Assembly (NCBI RefSeq): GCF_002284565.1
Contig: NZ_NPKI01000011.1
Location: 248,001-312,000 of the forward strand
DNA: 64,000 nucleotides
Origin: Mesorhizobium mediterraneum
GTDB taxonomy: Bacteria > Pseudomonadota > Alphaproteobacteria > Rhizobiales > Rhizobiaceae
Direction of reading: 5' to 3'
A program made the translations under genes and the position numbers. Positions within the stretch are counted from its first letter, which is position 1, and each line of letters opens with the position of its first letter. Below the pieces are notes generated by a model. The model did no database searches. It was not told the DNA's origin and saw nothing but the letters and a program-made list of their open reading frames with translations. Of the stretch, positions 36,961 through 45,570 are shown piece by piece.

Positions 36961-37736
36961 CAGAACAACCGATGGTCCGCTTCGACAATGTCTCGAAGCG
37001 CTACGGCGCGCTGACCGTTCTCGACGGACTCAACCTCGAAATAGCACGCGGCGAGAAGGTCTCCATCATCGGCCCGTCGGGTTCCGGCAAGACCACGGTG
37101 CTGCGCATGCTGATGACGCTGGAGACGATCAATGACGGGGTCATCTGGGTCGAAGGCCAGCCGCTCACCCACATGGAGAGGAACGGCAAGCTTGTTCCCG
37201 CCGATCTCGCACACATTCGCAAGATCCGCGCCAAGATCGGCATGGTGTTCCAGTCGTTCAATCTGTTCCCGCACATGACGGCGATGCAGAACTGCATCGA
37301 GGCCCCGATAACCGTGCTCGGCATGAAGCGGGCCGATGCCGAGGCGCGTGCGGCCGAATTGCTCGACATGGTCGGCTTGTCGGAGAAGAAGGACCACTAT
37401 CCCTCGCAGCTTTCCGGCGGCCAGCAGCAGCGTGTCGCCATCGCCCGCGCTTGCGCCATGCGGCCCAAGATCATGCTGTTCGACGAAGTGACCTCGGCAC
37501 TCGACCCCGAGCTCGTCGGCGAAGTGCTTGAAGTTATCCGAAAACTCGGTAGGGAACATGACCTCACCATGCTGATGGTCACCCACCAGATGGGATTTGC
37601 CAAGGAGTTCTCCGATCGCGTCTGCTTCTTCCATGCGGGCAAGATCTGCGAGCAGGGGCCGCCAGCCGAGTTGTTCGGCGCCCCCAAGAACGAGCGGACA
37701 CGGCAGTTCCTGCACGCTGTCCTGGAGGCTGGATGA
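36957..37736 (+). CDS. Polar-amino-acid ABC transporter ATPase (EhuA-like)
   Basis: 259 residues from ATG at 36957. Walker A GPSGSGKTT, Q-loop FQSFNLFPHMT, signature LSGGQQQRVAIARA, Walker B IMLFDEVTSALD, switch MVTHQMGFAKEF. Members in rhizobia import ectoine or amino acids. Overlaps the following GntR gene by 4 bases, so regulator and transporter share a transcript. Confidence 0.94.
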   Translation: MTEQPMVRFDNVSKRYGALTVLDGLNLEIARGEKVSIIGPSGSGKTTVLRMLMTLETINDGVIWVEGQPLTHMERNGKLVPADLAHIRKIRAKIGMVFQSFNLFPHMTAMQNCIEAPITVLGMKRADAEARAAELLDMVGLSEKKDHYPSQLSGGQQQRVAIARACAMRPKIMLFDEVTSALDPELVGEVLEVIRKLGREHDLTMLMVTHQMGFAKEFSDRVCFFHAGKICEQGPPAELFGAPKNERTRQFLHAVLEAG

Positions 37737-38455
37737 CGCTTGAGACAGATGCCACGCCCATAGCCGTGACGGCCGCGCCGACGCGCCCGCTCTCGGCGCG
37801 GGAGCGGTTCGAGCGTATCTACCGGATACTGCGCGACCGCATCTGCCTGCTCGACTACGCGCCGGGTAGCCATCTCTCCGAGGAAGAACTTGCCCAGGAA
37901 TTCCAGATCAGCCGCACGCCGGTTCGGCGTGTCCTGGCGCGCCTCGAATCCGAGGGGCTGGTTCAGTCAGTCCATGGCGTCGGCACGATCGTCACCGACG
38001 TCGACATCGAGGAATTGCAGCAGGTCTATCACTTGCGCCTGGAACTGGCGCTCCTCGTCGGCAAGCTTTCACCGATCCCGCGCACGGCGGACGACCTCGA
38101 CCGGATCCGGGCGCTCATCGCGCGCTGCGATTCCGATGTGCTCAATCCCGACCAGCGCGCTTTCCTGCGCCTCAACATGGATTTTTTCTACGAGCTCACG
38201 GCGATGACCGGTAACCAGCCGCTGCGTGAGATCAGCGAGCGCCTGTATTTTCAAGTCGCGCGCGTCGTGCTGAAGTTGATGCCGCAGTTGGGCCTTGTCG
38301 AGGAGTTCACTGCGTTCCGTCGCGAAATGGAAGAGGTGCTTGCCGCCGCCGAAATCGGCGACTGGGAGTCCATCGGGCACATAAGACGCGCTCATATCTC
38401 AATGAGCTTTCGCCGCATGATGCGTCATGCAGGCGAGGCCAACATCGCCACGTAG
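37733..38455 (+). CDS. GntR-family regulator (FCD branch)
   Basis: 240 residues. Winged HTH at about 25-95 (SHLSEEELAQEFQISRTPVR, LESEGLVQSVHGVGTIV) and a helical FCD ligand domain with HLRLELALLVG and a C-terminal IRRAHISMSFRRMMRHAG. It ends the transporter operon and probably controls both it and the divergent M24/sox operon through the palindromes near 34482 and 34567. Confidence 0.92.
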   Translation: MTLETDATPIAVTAAPTRPLSARERFERIYRILRDRICLLDYAPGSHLSEEELAQEFQISRTPVRRVLARLESEGLVQSVHGVGTIVTDVDIEELQQVYHLRLELALLVGKLSPIPRTADDLDRIRALIARCDSDVLNPDQRAFLRLNMDFFYELTAMTGNQPLREISERLYFQVARVVLKLMPQLGLVEEFTAFRREMEEVLAAAEIGDWESIGHIRRAHISMSFRRMMRHAGEANIAT

Positions 38456-38474
38456 GGCTACGCGAGGTCGCGCG

Positions 38475-38580
38475 CTAGATCGGTTCATCGTTTCAGGGAA
38501 ACGCCGAACCGCTCTATCTCTTTGTTTTTTGCGCAATTCGGACGGAAAACCGTTTCACACTTTTCCTGGAATTGCTCTAG
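38475..38580. repeat. Mesorhizobium-type intergenic double-hairpin element
   Basis: 106 bp bounded by CTAG on both sides. The left half folds as GGTTC..CGTTTC / GAAACG..GAACC. The right half has outer arms GCAATTC / GAATTGC. Between them is a T-rich stretch (TTTGTTTTTT). I recognise this from memory as a dispersed intergenic repeat of Mesorhizobium and relatives. It lies after a GntR gene and may double as its terminator. Confidence 0.75.
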
Positions 38581-38589
38581 TTGCCGTTT

Positions 38590-38609
38590 GATCCGGCGAA
38601 CGCCGGATC
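38590..38609 (-). other. Perfect hairpin at the end of the small membrane-protein gene
   Basis: GATCCGGCG-AA-CGCCGGATC: a perfect inverted repeat (8-bp stem, GAAC loop) overlapping the stop of the minus-strand gene ending at 38608. No T-tract follows on that strand. Probably a terminator-like or mRNA-stabilising hairpin. Confidence 0.5.
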
Positions 38610-38913
38610 ACGACCGGTGGGCAGCGCTTCGTCGGCTGGCAACCAGCTTCAGCCAAGGCGCCGAATGGAAGGCGCTCATCAGCAAGTACATGATGACCAT
38701 TCCGCTCAGCGGCGAGGCATCTTCCGCAGCCGTGCAGACCATGTCCGCATCACCGGTAACGGCCGTCAGCAGCGCCATGATTGCGAATGTTGGCGCGGCC
38801 GCCAGCGACAGCCAGTCGGCCGCGCCGCGGGCGGCGACGTTGTCGCTTGGGAAAGCGGCAGATCCGCTGCGTGCGGGCGGCGTCTTCAGCGCGTGGTCGG
38901 GGTGGAGTGTCAT
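38608..38913 (-). CDS. Small membrane protein downstream of DUF899 gene
   Basis: 101 residues from ATG at 38913. Two hydrophobic spans are visible: DWLSLAAAPTFAIMALLTAV and LSGMVIMYLLMSAFHSAPWL. No family assigned. It begins 7 bases after the stop of the DUF899-type gene, so it is probably co-transcribed; small membrane proteins often accompany DUF899 genes in rhizobia as I remember them. Role unknown. Confidence 0.6.
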   Translation of the reverse strand: MTLHPDHALKTPPARSGSAAFPSDNVAARGAADWLSLAAAPTFAIMALLTAVTGDADMVCTAAEDASPLSGMVIMYLLMSAFHSAPWLKLVASRRSAAHRS

Positions 38914-38920
38914 CGAGACG

Positions 38921-39691
38921 TCAGCCCTGGCCGTACTCGTCGTGGCGCCGCCACCAGACGCCCTTCTCGTTGCGCCCTCGAGGCGCGCGGTCGAGCCACT
39001 GATACATGCCCCAGAGGCCGTCCAATCCGCGCGCATAGGTGGAATAGGCGTGGTAGACGACGCCGTCCTCGAGCACGAACGTGCTCATGCCCGGCCTCTC
39101 GCGCGTGTAGGTGGCCGTGTCTGTCCCGCTCATCGCAGCGAACGTCGCGGAGCCGTCGGCAGTCGTGCGCGAGGGTATCTCGGCGAGAGGCGTCTCGCGC
39201 ACATAGTTGTATTCGATGCCCTCCTCGCGCTGCTGCTCCTCGGTGAACGAAACGTCGAAGTCGAAATTGAAGTCGCTGCCGTGCGAGGACGCCCAAGGGA
39301 AAGTCCATCCCATCCGCCGCTTGTACGCCTGCAGCTTCGCGAGCGGTGCCCGCGATACCGCCGAAAGCGTGACATCGTGGTTGGCGAGGTGGACGACGAA
39401 GCCGTCGAACCCGTCCGTGATCGCCGAGCAGGCCGGACACCCCGCCGTGTAGTCGGGCCCGAACATGAAATGGTAGACGAGGAGCTGCGAGCGCCCCCTG
39501 AAAAGGTCCGCCAGTGAGGCGCTGCCTTCGTCGGTCTCAAATCGGTAGTCCTTGTCGATCCGAACCCAAGGCAGCTCTTGCCGCCGCTGCGCCAGCTCGT
39601 CACTTTGCCGCGTGAGCTCCTTCTCCGCATCGAGCAGATCAAGCCGCGCTGCCAGCCACTGCTCACGTGTTCCGGTCTTGTGTGTCGGCAT
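38921..39691 (-). CDS. DUF899 thioredoxin-fold protein
   Basis: 256 residues from ATG at 39691, with GAGGAG upstream. The thioredoxin-like region contains GPDYTAGCPACSAITDGFDG, with CPAC in the redox position, and the characteristic RMGWTFPWASSHGSDFNFDF. The family is widespread and uncharacterised, predicted to act in the cytoplasm as a dithiol protein. Divergent from a regulator gene about 124 bases away. Confidence 0.9.
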   Translation of the reverse strand: MPTHKTGTREQWLAARLDLLDAEKELTRQSDELAQRRQELPWVRIDKDYRFETDEGSASLADLFRGRSQLLVYHFMFGPDYTAGCPACSAITDGFDGFVVHLANHDVTLSAVSRAPLAKLQAYKRRMGWTFPWASSHGSDFNFDFDVSFTEEQQREEGIEYNYVRETPLAEIPSRTTADGSATFAAMSGTDTATYTRERPGMSTFVLEDGVVYHAYSTYARGLDGLWGMYQWLDRAPRGRNEKGVWWRRHDEYGQG

Positions 39692-39815
39692 CGTTCTTCT
39701 CCTCTATGTCCTGCGTCGTTCGCACCGTTTTCCATGCGGCGCGCTGGCTGTTGGTCTTGAGATAGATTAGGACCGGATATCGAATGGTGAGAGTTACAAG
39801 TGTGACGGGATTCCG

Positions 39816-41036
39816 ATGGACTCGCTGATCACCGCTGCGGCGCGCGCCCTCGCGACGGGTGATCCCCTCGGCGCATTGAAGCGGGTCGCCCTGCGTGACG
39901 ATGCGCCTGCGCTCGCGCTGCGCGGCATTGCGATGGCGCAGCTCGGCGATTTCGTTCGAGCAAAGGCTCTCCTCAAAAGTGCTGCGCGCGCCTTCGGCCC
40001 GAAAGAGGCCGTGGCCCGCGCGAGGTGCGTCGTCGCCGAAGCCGAGATCGCACTCGTCTCGCGCGACCTGGGCTGGCCGGCGAAGGCACTCGACGCCGCG
40101 CGGTCGACGCTTGAAAAGCACGGCGACCACGTCAATGCCGCGCATGCGCTCAATCTCGAGGTCCGGCGCCTGCTCCTGATAGGACGCCTCGACGAGGCCG
40201 AGCGCAGGCTCGCCGGGTTCGACCCCACACCGTTCCCACCCGCGTCGAGGGCCGCCCACGAGATGGTGGTTGCGGGAATCGCGATCCGACGCCTCCAGAC
40301 CAGGGCGGCGCGCGCTGCGCTCGCTCGCGCCGAGCATGCCGCGCGCGAGGCGGATATCCCGGCACTAACGGCAGAGGTCGAAGGCACATCCCTCGTGATG
40401 AACACGCCCGCGGCGCGCCTGATCGCGCGTGGCGAGGAACGCCCGCTTCTGCTTGAAGAGGTCGAAGCGCTGCTGGCGTCGGAGGCGCTCGTCGTGGACG
40501 CGTGCCGCAATGTCGTGCGGGGCGCCGGCATGATCGTCTCGCTCGCGACGCGCCCGGTCTTGTTCGCGCTTGCGCGCACGCTGGGCGAAGCCTGGCCCGC
40601 AGACGTGCCGAGGAGCACGCTCGTCGCCCGCGCCTTCGGCGGCAAGCACGCCGATGAATCGCATCGCGCCCGGTTGCGAGTCGAAATCGGGCGGCTTCGC
40701 GTGGAACTGCGGTCGCTGGCGGATTTGAGCGCGACCAAGCGAGGCTTTGCGCTTAAGCCGCGCCGCGCGCCCGAGATCGTCGTGTTGGCGCCGCCCGTCG
40801 AAGAGCAGCATGCGGGGATGCTCGCCTTCCTTGCCGACGGCGAGTCGTGGTCGAGCTCGGCGCTCGCGATTGCGCTCGGAGCCAGCTCGCGCACCGTTCA
40901 GCGATCGCTCGAGCAGCTTGCGGCAGCAGGCAAGGTGCAGTCGTTCGGCCGCGGGCGAGCGCGCCGTTGGATGACCCCACCGGTGCCGGGATTCCCGACA
41001 ATCTTGTTACTCCCCGGTTCACTGTCGGGCTACTAG
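39816..41036 (+). CDS. TPR-like repeat protein with C-terminal HTH
   Basis: 406 residues. The first 200 are Ala-rich helical repeats resembling TPRs (ALALRGIAMAQLGDFVRAKA, AHALNLEVRRLLLIGRLDEA). The last 60 carry a helix-turn-helix: SSSALAIALGASSRTVQRSL then EQLAAAGKVQSFGRGRARRW, a winged-helix wing. It looks like a DNA-binding regulator with a protein-interaction N-terminus, and sits divergent to the DUF899 gene that it may control. Its codon use is notably rich in GCG and CGC. Confidence 0.75.
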   Translation: MDSLITAAARALATGDPLGALKRVALRDDAPALALRGIAMAQLGDFVRAKALLKSAARAFGPKEAVARARCVVAEAEIALVSRDLGWPAKALDAARSTLEKHGDHVNAAHALNLEVRRLLLIGRLDEAERRLAGFDPTPFPPASRAAHEMVVAGIAIRRLQTRAARAALARAEHAAREADIPALTAEVEGTSLVMNTPAARLIARGEERPLLLEEVEALLASEALVVDACRNVVRGAGMIVSLATRPVLFALARTLGEAWPADVPRSTLVARAFGGKHADESHRARLRVEIGRLRVELRSLADLSATKRGFALKPRRAPEIVVLAPPVEEQHAGMLAFLADGESWSSSALAIALGASSRTVQRSLEQLAAAGKVQSFGRGRARRWMTPPVPGFPTILLLPGSLSGY

Positions 41037-41045
41037 GATAGAACC

Positions 41046-41693
41046 ATGGAACGATCTGCAGCCGAAATCCTCCGCGAATATGGACCCTTCCCGGGTGTCG
41101 ACCAGGTGGCTGGGGTTACGTTCGACGGTCAGCACGTCTGGTTTGCGTCGGGAGACAGGCTGAACGCCTTCGATCCCGTGAGCGGCGAGGCGGTGCGCTC
41201 GATCGACGTCGCCGCCCACGCAGGAACGGCCTTCGACGGTCAGCACCTGTTCCAGATCGCCGAAGACCGCATCCAGAAGATCGATCCGAAGACCGGCCAG
41301 GTGCTGGCCACGATCCCGGCGCCTGGTGGCGGCGGCGACTCGGGGCTCGCCTGGGCCGAAGGGACACTTTGGGTGGGGCAGAATCGCGGTCGCAAAATCC
41401 ATCAGATCGATCCCCAGACAGGGGCAGTTCTTCGCACAATCGATTCCAACCGTATCGTCACAGGGGTCACCTGGATCGACGGCGAACTCTGGCACGGCAC
41501 CTGGGAAGGTGACGAGAGCGACATCAGGCGGATAGATCCTGAGACGGGAAAGGTCCTGGAGAAGCTTGATATGCCGCCTGGAACAGGCGTGTCAGGGCTC
41601 GAATCCGATGGCGGCGATCAGTTTTTCTGCGGCGGTGGAAACAGCGGCAAGGTGAGAGCCGTCCGCCGGCCCAGGCGAGGCTCCGGCTCCTAA
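41046..41693 (+). CDS. Cytoplasmic beta-propeller (YncE/glutaminyl-cyclotransferase-like) protein
   Basis: 215 residues, no signal peptide. Repeated blades of the form DGQHVWFASGDRLNAFDP, DGQHLFQIAEDRIQKIDP, AEGTLWVGQNRGRKIHQIDP and DGELWHGTWEGDESDIRRID give about five short propeller repeats. The fold binds ligands or proteins; enzymatic activity is not shown. Begins 10 bases after the TPR/HTH gene, so likely co-transcribed. Confidence 0.8.
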   Translation: MERSAAEILREYGPFPGVDQVAGVTFDGQHVWFASGDRLNAFDPVSGEAVRSIDVAAHAGTAFDGQHLFQIAEDRIQKIDPKTGQVLATIPAPGGGGDSGLAWAEGTLWVGQNRGRKIHQIDPQTGAVLRTIDSNRIVTGVTWIDGELWHGTWEGDESDIRRIDPETGKVLEKLDMPPGTGVSGLESDGGDQFFCGGGNSGKVRAVRRPRRGSGS

Positions 41694-42080
41694 ATCCCGA
41701 TTGACTCAGTGAGCAGAGTGACCGAAGCGGCCCTCGCGGGCGAGCTTCGACGAACCGTCTGCTGGGACCGCCAGCAGGTCGGTTGGCCATCGACATGGCG
41801 GACTGGATCGCGGGAGCCCTTGCCCGCCGATTGCATGTCACCGCGCCTCTGCTTTTCATCGCGGTATCGCCGTTCCGCGGCCGTCCTCCGGCTCGCCAAA
41901 TCAAAACAGTATACATTATAGACTTAAAATATCTTGCCAGGTGATCCAGCCTATGCTCCACTTGGGCCGGGAACATGGCTGACAGGTCAAATTCAGCCGA
42001 CATATGGCTGCACTTCAAACGGGATGACCGCGAGAGCACAGCCGCAACCATATACGAAATCTTCGCATGGGAAGGCGTGG
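41694..42080. other. 387-bp intergenic region upstream of a GntR operon
   Basis: The first 200 bases show no believable gene. An AT-rich stretch at 41900-41935 with a GTATAC core at 41909-41914 (CAGTATACAT) probably contains the promoter and an operator of the GntR-led operon. No RNA gene is seen. Confidence 0.5.
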
Positions 42081-42797
42081 ATGGCGGAAGCGATAGAGTT
42101 CAAACGGGTTGGCGAGGGCAATCTGCGTGCCCAGGTCTATCAGCAGATCCGCCTGACCATACAGCGCGGCGAACTGGCGCCTGGCCAGAAGCTCGTCGAT
42201 GTCGATATTGCCGCCCAGCTTGGCATCTCCAGAATGCCTGTCCGCGACGCATTGATGCAGTTGGTGCATGAAGGCTATCTCGTCGGCACGACACGCGGCT
42301 TCACGCTGCCCACGCTTACTGCGACGGATATTGCCAACATTTTCGAGGTCCGCCGCCTGCTCGAACCGCGGGCGGCCGCGCACGCCGCGCGAACACTTGA
42401 CGCCGCTGGCCTCAAGACGCTGGCAGCCGCGCTTCAGGAGGCAGAGGCAGCCGCCGCCGCCGGCGATGCCGCCCTCTTTTTCCAGGCCAATTCGGCATTC
42501 AGGAATTGCTGGCTCGGCGCTGTCGAGAACGATCGCCTTTCCCAAACGATTGCCCGCTTCGCCGACCACGTGCTCGTCGTCCGGTTAAAGACGCTGTCGC
42601 ACCAGCCGACGCAGGCCGTCATCGTGGCCGGCATGCGCGCAATCTACGAGGCGTTCGCCAAGCGCGACGCCGTCGCGGCTTACGACCGCATGACCCACTT
42701 CATTCAGAACGCCGAGGAGCGTTTCATGAAGCTGAGCCCGCCGTTGCAACAGTTCGACGACGAAGCTGCGAGCATTCCGCGGCAGGGAAAATCATGA
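42081..42797 (+). CDS. GntR-family regulator (FCD branch)
   Basis: 238 residues from ATG at 42081. HTH at about 15-75 (QKLVDVDIAAQLGISRMPVR, LVHEGYLVGTTRGFTLP), then an FCD domain with FEVRRLLEPRAAAHAARTL. It overlaps the luciferase-like gene by 4 bases (ATGA), so it is the first gene of the operon it most likely represses. Confidence 0.92.
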   Translation: MAEAIEFKRVGEGNLRAQVYQQIRLTIQRGELAPGQKLVDVDIAAQLGISRMPVRDALMQLVHEGYLVGTTRGFTLPTLTATDIANIFEVRRLLEPRAAAHAARTLDAAGLKTLAAALQEAEAAAAAGDAALFFQANSAFRNCWLGAVENDRLSQTIARFADHVLVVRLKTLSHQPTQAVIVAGMRAIYEAFAKRDAVAAYDRMTHFIQNAEERFMKLSPPLQQFDDEAASIPRQGKS

Positions 42798-43891
42798 TCA
42801 GAAAGCAGCATCCGCTGAAAGGGCCGAACAGATTCAAGCTCGGCGTCTTTTCGATGAACGCCGATGGCGGCCTGGCAATGACCACCGTTCCCGAGCGCTG
42901 GCGCGCCCGCTGGGAAGACAACCTCAATTCTGCCTGCATCGCCGATCGGGCCGGCCTGGAGTTTCTGCTGCCGATCGCGCGTTGGCGCGGCTTCGGCGGT
43001 CTGACGCATGTGCGGGAGTGGTCGTTCGAGACTTTCACCTGGGCGGCGGGTCTCGCCGTCGCCACGGAGAACATCGGTCTGTTCATGACCGTGCATGTGC
43101 CGCTGGTTCATCCGCTGCAGGCTGCAAAAGCGCTGGCGACGGTCGACCACATCTCTAACGGGCGTGCCGGCTTGAACATTGTCTGCGGCTGGAACCCGGA
43201 CGAGTTCGCCATGTTCGGGCAGACGGTCGGCGACCGGACCTACGATCAGGCCGAAGAATGGATCAACATCATCGAGCGTGCCTACCAGTCCAGGGAGCCG
43301 TTCGACTTTGGCGGCGAATTCTATGATCTGAAGGGGGTCGTCAGCCGTCCGCCAAGCCTGCAGGCGCCGCGCCCGGTGACCATGAACGCCGCTTTCGGCG
43401 CGCCGGGGCGCAACTATGCGGCGCGCCACTGCGACTACCTCTTTTCTACTTTTTCCGAAATTGCCGATGGCCGCGCGCATGTGGTCGACATCACCAACCG
43501 GGCGGCTGAAGTCGGACGCGAAGTCGGCGTCTACACAGTTTGCCATGTCGTCTGCCGGGAGACCCAGCAGGAAGCCGAGGATTATTACCGGCACTACGCG
43601 CTTGAATGCGCGGACGAGGGCGCGGTCGACGAGCATATGCGCAAGAAGAAGGAATTCGCGAACTCGCATGACGCAAAAGCCTTCACCGAATATCGGCAAA
43701 GGTTCGCCGGCGGTGCTGGAACGTTCCCGCTCATCGGCACACCGGAAAAGATCGTCGACGATCTCACTGAGATCATGGACCAGGGCTATTCCGGCTCCGC
43801 CCTCACATTCGTCAACTACACCTACGAATTGCCCTTCTTCTGTGACCGCGTGCTGCCGCTGATGCGCCAGGCCGGGCTTCGCGTAAATTGA
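42794..43891 (+). CDS. RutA-like luciferase-type flavin monooxygenase
   Basis: 365 residues from ATG at 42794. It aligns with RutA by eye over the core: LLPIARWRGFGG beside SMIKLRGFGGKT, NIGLFMTVHVPLVHPLQAAK, SNGRAGLNIVCGWNPDEFAM beside [20 protein letters not shown]. RutA opens the uracil ring using FMNH2 and O2; related enzymes act on sulfones, amides and other rings. The next gene encodes the matching flavin reductase. No rutB-, rutC- or rutD-type gene follows, so the substrate is probably not uracil. Confidence 0.9.
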   Translation: MIRKQHPLKGPNRFKLGVFSMNADGGLAMTTVPERWRARWEDNLNSACIADRAGLEFLLPIARWRGFGGLTHVREWSFETFTWAAGLAVATENIGLFMTVHVPLVHPLQAAKALATVDHISNGRAGLNIVCGWNPDEFAMFGQTVGDRTYDQAEEWINIIERAYQSREPFDFGGEFYDLKGVVSRPPSLQAPRPVTMNAAFGAPGRNYAARHCDYLFSTFSEIADGRAHVVDITNRAAEVGREVGVYTVCHVVCRETQQEAEDYYRHYALECADEGAVDEHMRKKKEFANSHDAKAFTEYRQRFAGGAGTFPLIGTPEKIVDDLTEIMDQGYSGSALTFVNYTYELPFFCDRVLPLMRQAGLRVN

Positions 43892-44436
43892 TGCCGGCGG
43901 CCGCCATTCCGACGCCATGGGTGCATGGGCACGACGCCATCAATCCGCGCGCCTTCAAGCAGGCAATGCGGGCCGTGGCGGGCTCGGTCGCCATCCTCGC
44001 GGCGGAGCATGACGAGATCGGCTTTTGCGGCATCACGGCGACAGCCGTCTGCTCATTCAGCGCCGAGCCGCCTTCGCTGCTGGCCTGCGTCAACCGCAGC
44101 AGCACCTTTGCCTCGGCCATTCGCGAAGGCGTGCCCTTTTCCGTCAATCTTCCGGCCGGCGACCAGGAGAATGTTGCGCGCGCCTTTGGCGGCATGACCA
44201 AAGCCAAGGGCGTGGCGCGGTTCTCGTCCGGATCATGGGTGCGCGGCGGAACCGGCGCGCCCTTGCTTGTCGGCGCGCGGGCAATGTTCGAGTGCCGGGT
44301 AGCCGAAATCATCGTTCGGGCATCGCACATGATCGTCATCGGCATCGTCTCGGGGGTGGCGCTGGATCGCGCTGACCGATCGCCGGTCTTCTACGCGCAT
44401 GGACGGTTCCTGACGGTAGGAGATGAGGCCAACTAG
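43891..44436 (+). CDS. RutF-like flavin reductase
   Basis: 181 residues from ATG at 43891, sharing one base with the monooxygenase stop (TTG at 43888 is also possible). Core FKQAMRAVAGSVAILAAEHD and FCGITATAVCSFSAEPPSLL are the flavin-reductase-like FMN-binding pattern; ending YAHGRFLTV is typical. It supplies reduced FMN to the RutA-like partner. Translationally coupled to it. Confidence 0.92.
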   Translation: MPAAAIPTPWVHGHDAINPRAFKQAMRAVAGSVAILAAEHDEIGFCGITATAVCSFSAEPPSLLACVNRSSTFASAIREGVPFSVNLPAGDQENVARAFGGMTKAKGVARFSSGSWVRGGTGAPLLVGARAMFECRVAEIIVRASHMIVIGIVSGVALDRADRSPVFYAHGRFLTVGDEAN

Positions 44437-44531
44437 ACGCCGTTCGCGCAGCGGAGCAGCGATCGCAATTTCAGATCGGCCCGATCGCGGGCCCAACATA
44501 AGCGAAGTGATCTATCAGAGGGAGTACGGCA

Positions 44532-45509
44532 ATGCGCATTTGGAAGTCCCTTGTTCTGGCTGCACTCATGTCGGGTGTGGCGGGTATCGCCACGGCTGAA
44601 GAAGTTGTCCTCAATGCCGTGCATTTTACGCCTGCGCAGAACGGCTACGCACAGAGTTTCCTAAAATTCGTTCAGAAGGTGAACGAAAAGGGCAAGGGCG
44701 TGGTTCAGATCAATGTGCGTGGCGGGCCGGAGGTCGTTCCGCCGATTCAGCAGGGTGCGGCGCTCAAGAGCGGCCTGATCGACGTGATCGACACGCCGGC
44801 AGGTCAGTTCCTGGAGCTCGTTCCCGAAGGCGAGGTTTTCTCTGCATCGACGAAGACGCCCTGGGAGGTTCGCGAGAATGGCGGCTGGGATTTCATCAGC
44901 GGAATTTTCGAGAAGAAGGCCAATGCCCATCTGCTGGCCCACGTCGACGCGGGCTCGGGCTTCAACATCTTCACCATCGACGAGCCAAAGCTCAATGATG
45001 AAGGCAGCATCGACTGGAGCAGCCTGAAGATACGTTCGTCGCCGCTCTATCGTGATTTCCTCGAATCCCTGGGCGCAACCGTCATCGTGCAAGCGCCGGG
45101 AGACGTCTACACCTCGCTTGAGCGCGGCGTCGTCAATGCCAACGCCTATACCGTGTTTGGCTATTCATCGTTCGGCTGGGACAAGTTCACCAAATACCGC
45201 GTCGACCCGCAATTCTTCAAAACCGATGTGCTGGTCTCGATCAACAAGGCGAAATGGGATGCGCTGTCGCCCGAGGCGCAGAAGCTGCTTGCCGACACGG
45301 CCGTCGAATACGAGCGAGAGAGCTACGACGCCAATCTTGCCGAGTCTGAAAAGCAGGCACAGGCGATGATCGACGGCGGGCAGAAGGTGATCAGCCTGAC
45401 GGGCGCTGGCCGCGACAAATTCCTGGCGGCTGCCACGCAGGCGAGCTGGGCAAGAATGACCAAACGCGATCCCAGCAACATCGAACAGTTGAAGAAATTC
45501 TTTCAATAG
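44532..45509 (+). CDS. TRAP transporter solute-binding protein (DctP family)
   Basis: 325 residues with a Sec signal (MRIWKSLVLAALMSGVAGIA, cleavage near TA-EE). DctP features: VLNAVHFTPAQNGYAQSFLK, and the LKIRSSPLYRDFLESLGATV segment holding the Arg that grips the ligand carboxylate. It captures a carboxylate-bearing substrate in the periplasm. Start preceded by AGGGAGTACGGC. Followed by a hairpin. Confidence 0.94.
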   Translation: MRIWKSLVLAALMSGVAGIATAEEVVLNAVHFTPAQNGYAQSFLKFVQKVNEKGKGVVQINVRGGPEVVPPIQQGAALKSGLIDVIDTPAGQFLELVPEGEVFSASTKTPWEVRENGGWDFISGIFEKKANAHLLAHVDAGSGFNIFTIDEPKLNDEGSIDWSSLKIRSSPLYRDFLESLGATVIVQAPGDVYTSLERGVVNANAYTVFGYSSFGWDKFTKYRVDPQFFKTDVLVSINKAKWDALSPEAQKLLADTAVEYERESYDANLAESEKQAQAMIDGGQKVISLTGAGRDKFLAAATQASWARMTKRDPSNIEQLKKFFQ

Positions 45510-45517
45510 TCCGATGA

Positions 45518-45540
45518 GAGGGTGCCCTTTTGCGCCCCTC
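45518..45540 (+). other. Hairpin after the TRAP binding-protein gene
   Basis: GAGGG-TGC, a CCTTTT loop, then GC(G)C-CCCTC: a GC-rich stem with one bulge, 8 bases after the dctP stop. No T-tract follows. Equivalent in position to the hairpins after the ABC binding-protein genes. Confidence 0.55.
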
Positions 45541-45570
45541 CATCAAAGGTGAGCATGAGGGCCGTCGGGA

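Noticed and set aside
33221..37736. A full ectoine catabolic cluster
   Set aside because: Only an EhuABCD-like transporter and a DoeA-like enzyme are present; no doeB, eutA, eutB or eutC-type gene is in the window, while sarcosine oxidase is linked.
41694..42080. Short open frames on both strands before the GntR gene
   Set aside because: None has a ribosome site, a domain or sensible composition; the region fits a promoter gap.
42794..44436. A complete rut uracil pathway
   Set aside because: Only RutA-like and RutF-like proteins are found; the ureidoacrylate hydrolase and other rut genes are missing.
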